From: Saprospiraceae bacterium
GTDB lineage: Bacteria; Bacteroidota; Bacteroidia; Chitinophagales; Saprospiraceae
Reading direction: 5' to 3'
Assembly: GCA_027031185.1 (NCBI GenBank)
Contig: JALVEF010000180.1
Coordinates: 1 to 13,111 of the forward strand
Length of the DNA: 13,111 bases
Shown here: positions 1 to 7,422 of the stretch, one piece after another
Layout: the number at the start of each line of letters is the position of its first letter
How positions within the stretch are numbered: position 1 is the stretch's first letter
Translations under genes and position numbers: made by a program
Notes under the pieces: model-generated
Database searches by the model: none
What the model was told of the DNA's origin: nothing
Seen by the model: only the letters and a program-made list of their open reading frames with translations

Positions 1-891
1 GGGCACGGCCTGGCGGATTTCCTCGCTGAGCGCCCCGATAAGTCGCTCCTTGGCATAGCGGCGGGAATAGACCAGACTTACTTCCCGGAGCGGGGCGGGT
101 ACAATGGACTTGACCTGCCCGCGCCGGTGCGTAGGTACGTCCTTGATAGCCAACTCGGGCAGGAGGGTGAATCCTCCCTCGGCATCTACCAGTTTCCGGA
201 GCGTTTCGATGGATCCGCTTTCATAGACAAAGTTGCTTGTGCGCTCCGCTTCGTTTTGCACGCTGCAAAGGTTCATCACCTGGGAGCGGAAACAATGGCC
301 CTCGGTCAGAAGCCACAGCCCGGGAGCGTCCAGGGCGCCGCTGTGCAGTTTTTGTTTTTTGGAAAAGGGATGCTCGCGGTTGGCGTACACAAACATTTTC
401 TCATAAAACAGCGGCTTTTCGATGATCTCTTTTTCATGGAGCGGCGTTACCAGGATACCGGCATCCAGGCGGTCTTTATTCAGGTTGTCCATTATTTCGT
501 GGGTCATCAATTCCAGTACGTGTACGCGGAGGTCGGGATACTTTTTTGTCAGCTTGCCAATAAACTTGGGCAATAGGTAAGGGGCCAAGGTGGGGATGAT
601 ACCGATGGTGAGTTCGCCGGTGATAATGTCCCTTTCGGCTTGTACAAGCTCTTCTATTTTGTTGTATTCTGCCAGGACGTTGCGGGCCTGGGCGATTATT
701 TTTTCACCTATGGGCGTGGGGATCAGTGGCTGCTTGGATCGGTCGAAAATGATCACGCCCAACTCATCTTCTAGCTTCTTTACTTGCATGCTCAGTGTGG
801 GCTGGGTGACAAAGCATTTCTCCGCAGCTTTTACATAGTGGCGATAGGTGTCGAGGGCGACGATATAAGTGAGTTGGACGATTGAGGCCAT
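1..891 (-). CDS. oxyR: OxyR-type LysR-family hydrogen peroxide-sensing regulator (3' end off window)
   Basis: Reading leftwards from the ATG at 891, the frame stays open for 297 codons to the window edge, so the C-terminus is missing, probably by only a few residues. The first ~60 residues form the winged helix-turn-helix of LysR regulators (AAEKCFVTQPTLSMQVKKLE, about residues 22-41). Residues ~92-297 are the substrate-binding-like effector domain (TGELTIGIIPTLAPYLLP near 91-108). The OxyR hallmark is present: Cys200 in TEGHCFRSQ and Cys209 in MNLCS, nine residues apart as in the Cys199/Cys208 pair that forms the peroxide-induced disulfide in E. coli OxyR. In the family, oxidised OxyR activates catalase, peroxiredoxin and Dps genes. 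It is divergent from pheT across 177 bp, and no antioxidant gene lies on the visible side; any target may lie beyond the left edge. No clear promoter was found; a one-mismatch box (TATATTCG, 968-961) is only a candidate. Confidence 0.93.
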   Translation of the reverse strand, partial: MASIVQLTYIVALDTYRHYVKAAEKCFVTQPTLSMQVKKLEDELGVIIFDRSKQPLIPTPIGEKIIAQARNVLAEYNKIEELVQAERDIITGELTIGIIPTLAPYLLPKFIGKLTKKYPDLRVHVLELMTHEIMDNLNKDRLDAGILVTPLHEKEIIEKPLFYEKMFVYANREHPFSKKQKLHSGALDAPGLWLLTEGHCFRSQVMNLCSVQNEAERTSNFVYESGSIETLRKLVDAEGGFTLLPELAIKDVPTHRRGQVKSIVPAPLREVSLVYSRRYAKERLIGALSEEIRQAVP

Positions 892-1042
892 GTTTGTTCA
901 GTTGTTCGTTACGTTCAGTTTTTAGATCGGACTCAACTGTGGGCACCTGGATAGTTGCAGCGAATATAAAACTTGTGAACGGACTTTGGTTTTGGAGGGG
1001 TATAAAAAGCAGTCGTTCTTCCCGATACTGCGGGAAAAATCC

Positions 1043-1050
1043 TACTTTTG
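1043..1050 (+). promoter_or_regulatory. Bacteroidota -7 box for pheT
   Basis: TACTTTTG matches the Bacteroidota sigma-A -7 consensus TAnnTTTG and ends 18 bp before the pheT ATG, implying a leader of roughly 10-14 nt. I see no convincing -33 TTTG element at the usual spacing, so the call rests on the -7 box and its position. Confidence 0.55.
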
Positions 1051-1068
1051 CGGTCTTAAAACGGCGAC

Positions 1069-3513
1069 ATGAAGATATCACTCAATTGGTTGAGGGATTA
1101 TATAGATTTGGGAGGTTTGTCTCCGGTGCAGGTAGCTGAACTGCTGACGGATATCGGCCTGGAGGTAGAGGGCATGGAAGAGGTCGAATCCATCAAGGGC
1201 GGTTTGAAAGGGGTGGTCGTCGGAGAGGTGGTTGAATGCGAGCCGCATCCCAATGCGGACAAACTTTCGCTCACCAAAGTGGATGTAGGGAAGGGAGAGC
1301 CGCTGCAAGTCGTGTGTGGTGCTCCCAATGTGCGTGCCGGCCAAAAAGTGTTGGTGGCTACGCCGGGCACGGTATTGTATGATTCGGAAGGGTCGCCTTT
1401 TAAGATCAAACGAACGAAGTTGCGAGGTGCTGTCTCGGAGGGCATGATATGTGCCGAGGATGAGTTGGGTATTGGCACGGATCATTCGGGCATTATGGTA
1501 TTGCCCGCCGATACACGGGTAGGTATGGAGGCCGCTGAGTATCTGGGCCTGGTCACGGATGTGGTTTTTGAGATCGGGTTGACGCCCAATCGTGCGGACG
1601 GCAACTCTCATATCGGCACGGCCAAAGATCTGGCGGCCAAACTGACGTACATGCACGGAAGACGGTATGTCGTTCGTTGGCCGGATTACCGGGCCTTTGA
1701 CCGGATGCAGCAGCCCCCCCGGCCGGCTCCCATTGATGTTGAGATAAGAAATACCGACGCCTGTCCACGCTATGCTGGACTATACATATCAGGTGTCAAA
1801 ATAGGGCCGTCGCCTGACTGGATCCGTCAGCGACTGGAATCGATCGGCGTCCGGTCCATCAATAATGTGGTGGATATTACCAACTTTGTCCTGCATGAAA
1901 TGGGACAACCGCTGCACGCCTTTGACGCCGATAAGATCACAGGTAGCAAGGTGATCGTAGATACGCTGCCGGAGGGAACACCATTTGTCACTTTGGATGA
2001 GAAGGAGCGCCGGCTGCGGGCCCAAGACCTGATGATTTGTAATGCGGAAGTCAAGCCGATGTGTATCGCGGGGGTTTTCGGTGGTTTGGATACCGGCGTG
2101 ACAGAGATGACCACAAATATTTTTTTGGAGTCGGCCTATTTTGAGCCCGACTATATCCGGCCCACCAGCTTTAAGCACGACTTGCGCACCGATGCGGCCA
2201 GGTGCTTTGAAAAGGGCGTGGATATCAACCGCGTCTTGCCGGCTTTGAAGCGGGCGGCGCTCCTGCTGCATGAATACGCGGGCGCAGATATCAACTACCA
2301 GATCGTAGATGTGTATCCGCGGAAGAAAGAGCCGGCGGTTATCCGCTTTGATTATGACCGGGCACGCCGGTTGATTGGCGCCGCTATCTCCAATGAGGAG
2401 ATGGATCGCATCATGGAAGCGATGGACTTTGAATTGATTGACAGGGCGGGGGAGACCGTGTCGGTGCGCATCACCACGGACAAACCGGATGTGACACGAC
2501 AGGCAGATTTGGTGGAAGAAATTTTGCGTATCTATGGCTACAATACGGTGCCCATTCCTGATAAGGTCTCTGCCACGCCGGCGTTTGGGCGCTATCCCGG
2601 GCCATATCAGGTACAGGAGATTGTAGCCGGCCATTTGGCAGCCACCGGTTTTTTGGAGGCGATGTCTCTGTCCATTACCCGTTCGACTTATTTCGATGAA
2701 GTGCTGCCGGTCCCGGAGGATCAGCTGGTGTTTATCAACAATACCTCCAACGTCAATCTCAATGTGATGCGCCCCTCTATGGTGCCCGGGTTGCTGGAAG
2801 CCATTGCGCGGAGCCAAAATCGCCAGGTAATTGATTTGATGTATTTCGAGTTTGGTAAGACGTACCATCGCACGCCGGAAGGCTTTGCGGAACCCAAGCA
2901 TCTGAGCTTGGCGGTGACCGGCAAGGCCGTTCCATCCAACTGGTTGATGCCCGTACAGGACTTTTCGTTTCACTGGCTCCGCTCGGTAGTGGAGAATGTT
3001 TTGAAGCGGCTCGGCATCACGCGTTATGCGGAGGAAGAGCTCCGCACGGAATTGTATGCCGGGGGACTTCGTTTTGTGCAGGGGCCGCGGGTTATAGTGG
3101 AATTCGGACTGTTGAGCAGACGGTTGACGCGCGCTTTTGATATCAGATCGCAGGTGTTTTTTGCAGATTTCAATTGGGACTTGCTGTTGCAGATGGCCGG
3201 GGGCGGTGTCCGGTACCGGGCGCTCAATAAATTTCCCACTGTGCGGCGGGACTTGGCCTTGTTGCTGGATCAGGGGGTTAGTTTCGGTCAACTGGCGGCC
3301 ATAGCACGCCGCGTCCTAAAAGACAAGTTGGCCGCTTTCAATTTGTTTGATGTATACGAAAACGAAGCACAGCTTGGCGCCGGCAAGAAGTCTTATGCGG
3401 TGAGTCTGGTGTTGCAGGATACATCCAAAACGCTAAAAGACCAAGAGGTGGACGCCATGATTGACCGTCTGGTGTCCGCATATCGTAAAGAAGCCGGCGC
3501 GGAGTTGCGCTAA
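1069..3513 (+). CDS. pheT: Phenylalanine--tRNA ligase beta subunit
   Basis: This 814-residue protein has the full length and domain order of bacterial PheT, the beta chain of the cytoplasmic alpha2beta2 enzyme that charges tRNA-Phe. The N-terminus has the typical MKISLNWLRDYI start. The OB-fold EMAP-like tRNA-binding domain follows (about 45-150, with HPNADKLSLTKVDVG and VVCGAPNVRAGQKV). The B3/B4 editing domain covers about 210-400 (NNVVDITNFVLHEMGQPLHAFD near 265-286). The B5 domain is at about 420-495 (TRQADLVEEILRIYGYN). A catalytic-like but inactive core follows. The C-terminal ferredoxin-fold anticodon-binding domain spans about 722-814 (FPTVRRDLALLLD, SLVLQDTSKTLKDQEVD). The alpha subunit gene pheS is not adjacent; upstream is divergent oxyR. 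Split pheS/pheT is common in Bacteroidota. The TAA stop overlaps the stop of the convergent OmpA-like gene, so there is no room for a terminator between them. Confidence 0.98.
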   Translation: MKISLNWLRDYIDLGGLSPVQVAELLTDIGLEVEGMEEVESIKGGLKGVVVGEVVECEPHPNADKLSLTKVDVGKGEPLQVVCGAPNVRAGQKVLVATPGTVLYDSEGSPFKIKRTKLRGAVSEGMICAEDELGIGTDHSGIMVLPADTRVGMEAAEYLGLVTDVVFEIGLTPNRADGNSHIGTAKDLAAKLTYMHGRRYVVRWPDYRAFDRMQQPPRPAPIDVEIRNTDACPRYAGLYISGVKIGPSPDWIRQRLESIGVRSINNVVDITNFVLHEMGQPLHAFDADKITGSKVIVDTLPEGTPFVTLDEKERRLRAQDLMICNAEVKPMCIAGVFGGLDTGVTEMTTNIFLESAYFEPDYIRPTSFKHDLRTDAARCFEKGVDINRVLPALKRAALLLHEYAGADINYQIVDVYPRKKEPAVIRFDYDRARRLIGAAISNEEMDRIMEAMDFELIDRAGETVSVRITTDKPDVTRQADLVEEILRIYGYNTVPIPDKVSATPAFGRYPGPYQVQEIVAGHLAATGFLEAMSLSITRSTYFDEVLPVPEDQLVFINNTSNVNLNVMRPSMVPGLLEAIARSQNRQVIDLMYFEFGKTYHRTPEGFAEPKHLSLAVTGKAVPSNWLMPVQDFSFHWLRSVVENVLKRLGITRYAEEELRTELYAGGLRFVQGPRVIVEFGLLSRRLTRAFDIRSQVFFADFNWDLLLQMAGGGVRYRALNKFPTVRRDLALLLDQGVSFGQLAAIARRVLKDKLAAFNLFDVYENEAQLGAGKKSYAVSLVLQDTSKTLKDQEVDAMIDRLVSAYRKEAGAELR

Positions 3514-5351
3514 TGCCTTAGGTCTGTCTTGGCCCAATACTTCCGCATGTAGTACAAATCGTTGATGTCGTTGGGATTGTCGAGGAAGATGACCTCCGTT
3601 CTCCGGTTGTATTGATGCTCTGCTTCGGTGCAGGGGACTCCGTCTGTGCACTGATTGCGGATATTGCGCTCGCCACGTCCGTAAGTGGCGATGCGCTCCG
3701 GGGCGATGCCGAGACGGACCAGGAAGTCTTTGGCGGCGCGTGCCCGGTGTCGGGACAGGCGTTCGTTGTAGCGACGGCTGCCCCGGCTGTCGGTATAGGC
3801 TACAAGTGCGATGTGCAAGTCGGGGTGATCCTGTAAGATTTTGGCCAGATTGCGGAGTTCTTGAGCAGAGGACTCTCTGATGCGGGTATCATCGAAGTCA
3901 TAGTAGATGTTTTCCATGACGTATTTCTCTCGCGTGATACCGGATGGAACGGGTACCAGGTTGATGGAGAGATTGTCCCGGACACTAAAGCTTTTTTCAA
4001 ATGCGACGTAGCCTTCTTTTTCTGCATGCAGGCGATAATGCCGGATCGAATCGGGCAAACAAAACCGGAATACACCGAGATCGTCAGTTTGCAGTTTAAG
4101 CGTATTGCTGCCACCGTAGCGGAGGGTGAGCCGGGTATCCGGCAAGTTGTGGTTGATGTTGATGGAGGTGACCCGGCCGGTGATTTCACGGCATCGAGAA
4201 ATGGGGACGGCCACCAGCGAGATGGTTTGGGGCGTTTGTTCTAGGGACACGCTACCGGTCAGTTCGTGAATATGCCGACCTGTCAGACGGTAGGAATATT
4301 TGCGGTCGCCAGGGATGGCAAAGCATATTTTTCCCGTTTGGTTGGTCGTGGCGATTTTTCTCAGGCCCTGTGCGCTTTGGATTGAGACGGAAGCGCCGGG
4401 CACAGGCCGTCCTTGTACATCCCGGACGGTAAAGCACAAGGATAGTGTCTTGCGGAGCACATCAAAACGGTACAGGTCGTCTCCGCCGGCGCCGCCGGGA
4501 CGGTTGGACGAAAAGAAACCTTTTTTGCCGTCAGGCAAAACCCATATCCCAAAATCATCATAATCGGAGTTGATGGGAGGATCCAGTCGAATGGCGGGGC
4601 TACCTACGGGTGCACTGAGGTAGATGTCAAGTCCGGCGTCTTGCCCGTTGGCCGGGCGGTCGGAAGCAAAAAACAAGATGCTGTCCCGGTACAGGAAGCC
4701 GAAAACATCATTGTATGGGCTGTTGACGGTGCTGTCCAGATGGACGGGTTCGGACCAGCCGCCGTCCCGTCTTTCGCAGTACCAAAGGTCCATTCCGCCG
4801 AAACCGCCGGGGCGGTTGGATGAGAAGAAAATCTTTTGGCCGTCACGGGTTAGCGTAGGGTGAGCCGTGGAGAATCGTATGTTGTTGAAGGAGGGGGTTT
4901 GGGCCTTTGATCCGTCAAATTTTAGCATGCGGATGACCAGCTGATTGAGTCCGGTACTATCTGTGATAAGCTTGCCATCGCGTACATAGCTGCCGGTGAC
5001 GAAGGCCAGCTTGTGCTCCTGATCCAGGGCAACGGGGCCTTCGTGATAAGGTGTATTCCACCGGTCCACAAAATGTATAGATGACTGCACCGCAAAAGCA
5101 CCATAGTGGGTGCAGGCAATATCAAAGTACCGCGAAGTGTCAGGCTTTTTGCCGGGTTGTCTTGATGTCACAAAGCAAATGCTGTCGTCAGCCGGTACAA
5201 AAGGAGAAAATTCGAGATCGGGCGTGTTAATTGACCGGATATTTTGGATAAATAATTTGCCGCCGAACAGAGGGGACTGGGCACTGAGAGAAATATAGCA
5301 AAGTGACGTGACGGCCATGCCGCCCAGCAGTTTTTGGGGGATGCGAAGCAT
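3510..5351 (-). CDS. PD40 beta-propeller / OmpA-domain outer-membrane-associated protein
   Basis: I place the start at the ATG at 5351; an in-frame TTG at 5360 is less likely. The product has 613 residues. An N-terminal signal peptide (about 1-25, ending LSAQ) is followed by a propeller-like region with PD40 repeats: FFSSNRPGGFGGMDLWY near 175-190, FFASDRPANGQDAGLDIY near 227-244 and FFSSNRPGGAGGDDLYRF near 279-296. Two carboxypeptidase-regulatory-like beta-sandwich domains come next (about 305-385 and 388-470). The C-terminal OmpA peptidoglycan-binding domain lies at about 480-590 (NIYYDFDDTRIR, AYTDSRGSRRYNERLS, ERIATYGRGE). In this family the OmpA domain binds diaminopimelate peptidoglycan and tethers the outer membrane. 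The architecture resembles the type IX secretion protein PorE, but no TPR domain is visible, so no T9SS role is claimed. It lies 58 bp downstream of the lipoprotein gene, with its own promoter-like box. Confidence 0.9.
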   Translation of the reverse strand: MLRIPQKLLGGMAVTSLCYISLSAQSPLFGGKLFIQNIRSINTPDLEFSPFVPADDSICFVTSRQPGKKPDTSRYFDIACTHYGAFAVQSSIHFVDRWNTPYHEGPVALDQEHKLAFVTGSYVRDGKLITDSTGLNQLVIRMLKFDGSKAQTPSFNNIRFSTAHPTLTRDGQKIFFSSNRPGGFGGMDLWYCERRDGGWSEPVHLDSTVNSPYNDVFGFLYRDSILFFASDRPANGQDAGLDIYLSAPVGSPAIRLDPPINSDYDDFGIWVLPDGKKGFFSSNRPGGAGGDDLYRFDVLRKTLSLCFTVRDVQGRPVPGASVSIQSAQGLRKIATTNQTGKICFAIPGDRKYSYRLTGRHIHELTGSVSLEQTPQTISLVAVPISRCREITGRVTSININHNLPDTRLTLRYGGSNTLKLQTDDLGVFRFCLPDSIRHYRLHAEKEGYVAFEKSFSVRDNLSINLVPVPSGITREKYVMENIYYDFDDTRIRESSAQELRNLAKILQDHPDLHIALVAYTDSRGSRRYNERLSRHRARAAKDFLVRLGIAPERIATYGRGERNIRNQCTDGVPCTEAEHQYNRRTEVIFLDNPNDINDLYYMRKYWAKTDLRH

Positions 5352-5372
5352 CTTCGACAAGTTTTCTCACTT

Positions 5373-5380
5373 CAAAAGTA
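5373..5380 (-). promoter_or_regulatory. Bacteroidota -7 box for the PD40/OmpA gene
   Basis: On the minus strand this reads TACTTTTG, a full match to TAnnTTTG and the same octamer as the pheT box. It ends 21 bp before the ATG at 5351. A start site about 5-7 nt downstream would leave a leader of roughly 15 nt before that ATG but almost none before the TTG at 5360, which supports the ATG start. It suggests transcription at least partly independent of dnaN. Confidence 0.55.
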
Positions 5381-5409
5381 AGGAAAATCGAGTAAAGATG
5401 CACGGGAGA

Positions 5410-5781
5410 CTATTCGATATCCTCAATGTCCACGAGCCAGCGGCCATGCAGTAAGACGAGGCGTGTGGTATCGCGGATAAATTCGCCGTCTATTTTTACG
5501 AGATAGTGACACCGGGCGGTGTCACTATGTATATCACATTGAATATTCTTAAAGACGGTCAAAGACGTATCAGCCTCTTCTTCTGGAGTATATTCCCGGA
5601 TGCTGTTGATCCACTTGATGGTTTTGGGTGTGCTTATGGGGATGAGCGAATCGAAAAGGCTCTTGTCTAACAAATACTGCCACCGGACGAGAGTCTCTGC
5701 CGCCGTTGTGGCCGGGTCCGGATCTTGCCGGCAAGAAGGAAAGAAGAGAAGGAGCAAAAAGGCCAAAACGAAGTTCCGCAT
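5410..5781 (-). CDS. Small predicted lipoprotein of unknown function
   Basis: A 123-residue protein with a strongly hydrophobic N-terminal segment (residues 4-15, VLAFLLLLFFPS) ending in Cys17. This looks like a type II (lipoprotein) signal peptide, although the Pro in FPSC makes the lipobox atypical. The mature part is about 106 residues, mostly polar, with alternating strands near the C-terminus (CHYLVKIDGEFIRDTTRLVLLHGRWLVD read in two halves). This is reminiscent of small beta-rich folds, such as NTF2-like or DUF4878-like lipoproteins, but I do not recognise the family. The ATG lies only 20 bp after the dnaN stop on the same strand, so co-transcription with dnaN is likely. The promoter-like box before the next gene suggests the transcript may end here or overlap the next unit. 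Confidence 0.75.
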   Translation of the reverse strand: MRNFVLAFLLLLFFPSCRQDPDPATTAAETLVRWQYLLDKSLFDSLIPISTPKTIKWINSIREYTPEEEADTSLTVFKNIQCDIHSDTARCHYLVKIDGEFIRDTTRLVLLHGRWLVDIEDIE

Positions 5782-5801
5782 GGTCTTTCGTTGTGGAGTG
5801 G

Positions 5802-6914
5802 TCAGCCGCGGGTCACTACGGGCATGAGCAGCATGAGAATGTCCACGTTGTCCGGTGTTTGGGCGGGGAACAACAGGCCGGCGCGGTCGGGTGTAGAGAG
5901 TTCCATTCTGATATGCTCTGAATGGAGTACTTGCAGCATCTCGATTAGAAAGCGCGCATTGAAGGCGATGGTCATGGGCTCACCGTCATATTCGCAGACC
6001 AGCTGTTCGGTGGCTTCATTGGAAAAGTCCAGGTCTTGTGCGGAGATGGTCAGGCTGCCATCGGAGATGGCAAAGTTGACTTGATTGGTGGTCTTATTGG
6101 CAAAGATGGCGATTCGCTTGAGCGAGTTGAGCAAGTCATTGCGCGGGATGGTGAGTATGTTGTCGTTGTTGCGAGGGATGACATTTTCGTAATCCGGAAA
6201 TTTCTTGTCAATGAGCAGGCAGGACATCTCAATGTTGCCAAAGGAGAAGAAAGCCATTTTGTCATTGGCGGCCAGATGCACGGGATTGTCTGCCAGGGCA
6301 TTTTTGAGTAGGTTGGCGCCTTTTTTGGGCAAAGTAAAAGAGACGAGCTTGTTGGCTTGAATGCCACTGATGGTGTATTGCACGAGCTTGTGGGCGTCCG
6401 TAGCGGCCAGCTTAACGTCGGCTGCGGAAATGTTGAAGAAGATGCCGCTCAAATTGAGTCGCATTTCGTCGTTGGTGGCGGCAAAGATAGTCGTATTGAT
6501 GGCATCCTGAAGGACTTTTCCGTCCAATTGGACGATTTTCGCATCAGGAAAATCCGCGAGCATCGGGAAGCTACCAGCGTCAGCGCCTACCAGCTTGTAT
6601 TTACCGTGAGAAGATGTAATAGCCACGGCATGGGTTTCGGGGTCTATCTGGAAGGTAAGCGGCTGTTCGGGAAAGCTTTTGAGCGTATCGAGCAGCAGGC
6701 GGGCGGGGATGGCCACGCGTCCGTTGCCTTCTACATTGGCTTCGATGATGGATTTGATAGAGACGGTATTGTCGGAGGCAGATATTTCTACCAGGCCGGG
6801 CTTTAGTTCAAACAAAAAGAATTCAAGAATGGGGATGACGGGATTGGAAGGGACCGCCCCGGAGATGGTTTGCAGGGCTTGTAGCAATCGTCCTGATGAT
6901 ACATTAAAGCGCAT
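5802..6914 (-). CDS. dnaN: DNA polymerase III beta subunit (sliding clamp)
   Basis: The 370-residue length is normal for DnaN, the ring-shaped clamp that holds DNA polymerase III on DNA and recruits repair and mismatch proteins. The N-terminus MRFNVSSGRLLQALQTISGAV, read in parts, matches family members, with PVIPILEFFLFEL next. The three topologically similar clamp domains are covered at about 1-120, 125-245 and 250-370. Conserved stretches include NEMRLNLSGIFF, ATDAHKLVQY, KKFPDYENVIP and the C-terminal LMPVVTRG, near the hydrophobic pocket that binds clamp-interacting peptides (the usual end is LMPMR-like). The gene is not beside dnaA, which is usual in Bacteroidota. Its predicted leader carries a perfect 47-nt inverted repeat. 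A lipoprotein gene follows after 20 bp. Confidence 0.98.
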   Translation of the reverse strand: MRFNVSSGRLLQALQTISGAVPSNPVIPILEFFLFELKPGLVEISASDNTVSIKSIIEANVEGNGRVAIPARLLLDTLKSFPEQPLTFQIDPETHAVAITSSHGKYKLVGADAGSFPMLADFPDAKIVQLDGKVLQDAINTTIFAATNDEMRLNLSGIFFNISAADVKLAATDAHKLVQYTISGIQANKLVSFTLPKKGANLLKNALADNPVHLAANDKMAFFSFGNIEMSCLLIDKKFPDYENVIPRNNDNILTIPRNDLLNSLKRIAIFANKTTNQVNFAISDGSLTISAQDLDFSNEATEQLVCEYDGEPMTIAFNARFLIEMLQVLHSEHIRMELSTPDRAGLLFPAQTPDNVDILMLLMPVVTRG

Positions 6915-6950
6915 GGCGATATGTTTTGAGTAGGCGGTGGATACCAGCCG

Positions 6951-6997
6951 GTGTCCCTACACTTACAGGGGCGCCGCCCCTGTAAGTGTAGGGACAC
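6951..6997. repeat. Perfect 47-nt inverted repeat in the dnaN leader
   Basis: The arms 6951-6973 and 6975-6997 are exact reverse complements (23 bp) around a single C at 6974. The outer ends are GTGTCCCTAC and GTAGGGACAC, and the centre is a GGGGCGCCGCCCC core. The match stops exactly at 6950/6998. On the minus strand the predicted dnaN start site lies about 5-7 nt upstream of the repeat, so the mRNA would begin with a very stable hairpin and then have 36 nt of leader before the ATG. It could equally be a mobile REP-like palindromic repeat that landed there. Confidence 0.9.
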
Positions 6998-7008
6998 AAA
7001 GCAGCGGA

Positions 7009-7016
7009 CAAAGCTA
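7009..7016 (-). promoter_or_regulatory. Bacteroidota -7 box for dnaN
   Basis: On the minus strand this reads TAGCTTTG, a full match to TAnnTTTG. It lies about 95 bp upstream of the dnaN ATG with the palindrome in between. The expected -33 position (about 7036-7040) reads TTTCG on the minus strand, a weak match to TTTG. Confidence 0.5.
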
Positions 7017-7116
7017 CAATGAAATCAACACATACCGAAAAAAAACCGGACTTTGTTATCAGCAATCATTTGGAATTGGGGGCGGGCCCTGGTGGGTTTT
7101 ATACTCAAAGCGATTT

Positions 7117-7272
7117 GTTTTGGGACGATTGAATATCGAACAAGGAACACTGATTTGAGATTTTAGAATGAATCCCTGAGCTAGTCGAACCGCCCACTTC
7201 TCAAATCTCCATTCGTTAACCTGTACTGAGCCTGTCGAAGTATCGGTGTTCGATATTCCCAAGTCCCAAACC
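7117..7272. repeat. 156-bp foldback (MITE-like) element with imperfect terminal inverted repeats
   Basis: The ends 7117-7142 and 7247-7272 are 26-nt inverted repeats with 21 of 26 positions matching; the inner 12 (GAATATCGAACA) and the TTTGGGAC block are exact. Nested inside is a second inverted pair, GATTTGAGA at 7152-7160 and TCTCAAATC at 7199-7207. No transposase is present, and no clear target-site duplication was seen. Such non-coding foldbacks built of CGAACA and GATTTGAGA words are, in my recollection, frequent in Bacteroidota intergenic DNA; the mobility is inferred. Confidence 0.6.
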
Positions 7273-7321
7273 TGTTCGTGACGAGCATAAGCATTGGTTT
7301 TCAAATAAAAATGTAACGAAC

Positions 7322-7339
7322 ATTACGCTTTTTCGTAAT
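7322..7339. promoter_or_regulatory. Dyad symmetry upstream of mreB
   Basis: ATTACG (7322-7327) and CGTAAT (7334-7339) are exact inverted arms around a CTTTTT loop, followed by a run of five Ts ending at 7343. It sits just upstream of the candidate mreB -7 box. It could be an operator or a weak terminator for transcription entering from the left. Confidence 0.35.
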
Positions 7340-7346
7340 TTTTGGT

Positions 7347-7354
7347 TTGCTTTG
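7347..7354 (+). promoter_or_regulatory. Candidate -7 box for the mre operon
   Basis: TTGCTTTG differs from TAnnTTTG only at the second base. If used, mreB would have a leader of about 105 nt that contains the 7423-7439 hairpin. No perfect TAnnTTTG box was found closer to mreB, so this is the best but weak candidate. Confidence 0.25.
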
Positions 7355-7422
7355 CGTGTTCAATTGGATTGGTGCCCTGCCGGGGCGGCCTCGTCTGCTC
7401 GCGTGCTATGAGATCGTATTAC

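Noticed and set aside
127..576. 149-residue plus-strand open frame at the left end
   Set aside because: It is antisense to the oxyR effector domain, where the minus strand encodes a clear LysR protein with both OxyR cysteines.
1789..3291. 500-residue open frame antisense to pheT
   Set aside because: It lies wholly inside pheT on the opposite strand, has low-complexity composition rich in His, Gln and Arg, and shows no recognisable domain. It is a reading-frame shadow of a GC-rich gene.
4484..4850. Near-identical DNA segments inside the PD40/OmpA gene
   Set aside because: They encode successive PD40 repeats (SNRPGGxGGxDL) and are explained by protein repeat structure, not by a DNA element.
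3510..5351. PorE type IX secretion component
   Set aside because: PD40, regulatory-like and OmpA domains fit, but no TPR region is visible and no other T9SS genes are nearby.
7059..7304. 81-residue minus-strand open frame in the dnaN-mreB spacer
   Set aside because: It is translated almost entirely from the foldback repeat, with no family resemblance, so it is a by-product of the repeat.
904..7322. Shared 10-mer GTAACGAACA in the oxyR upstream region (913-904, minus) and the mreB upstream region (7313-7322)
   Set aside because: A single 10-base match in 13 kb, with no extended symmetry, is too weak to claim a common regulator binding site.
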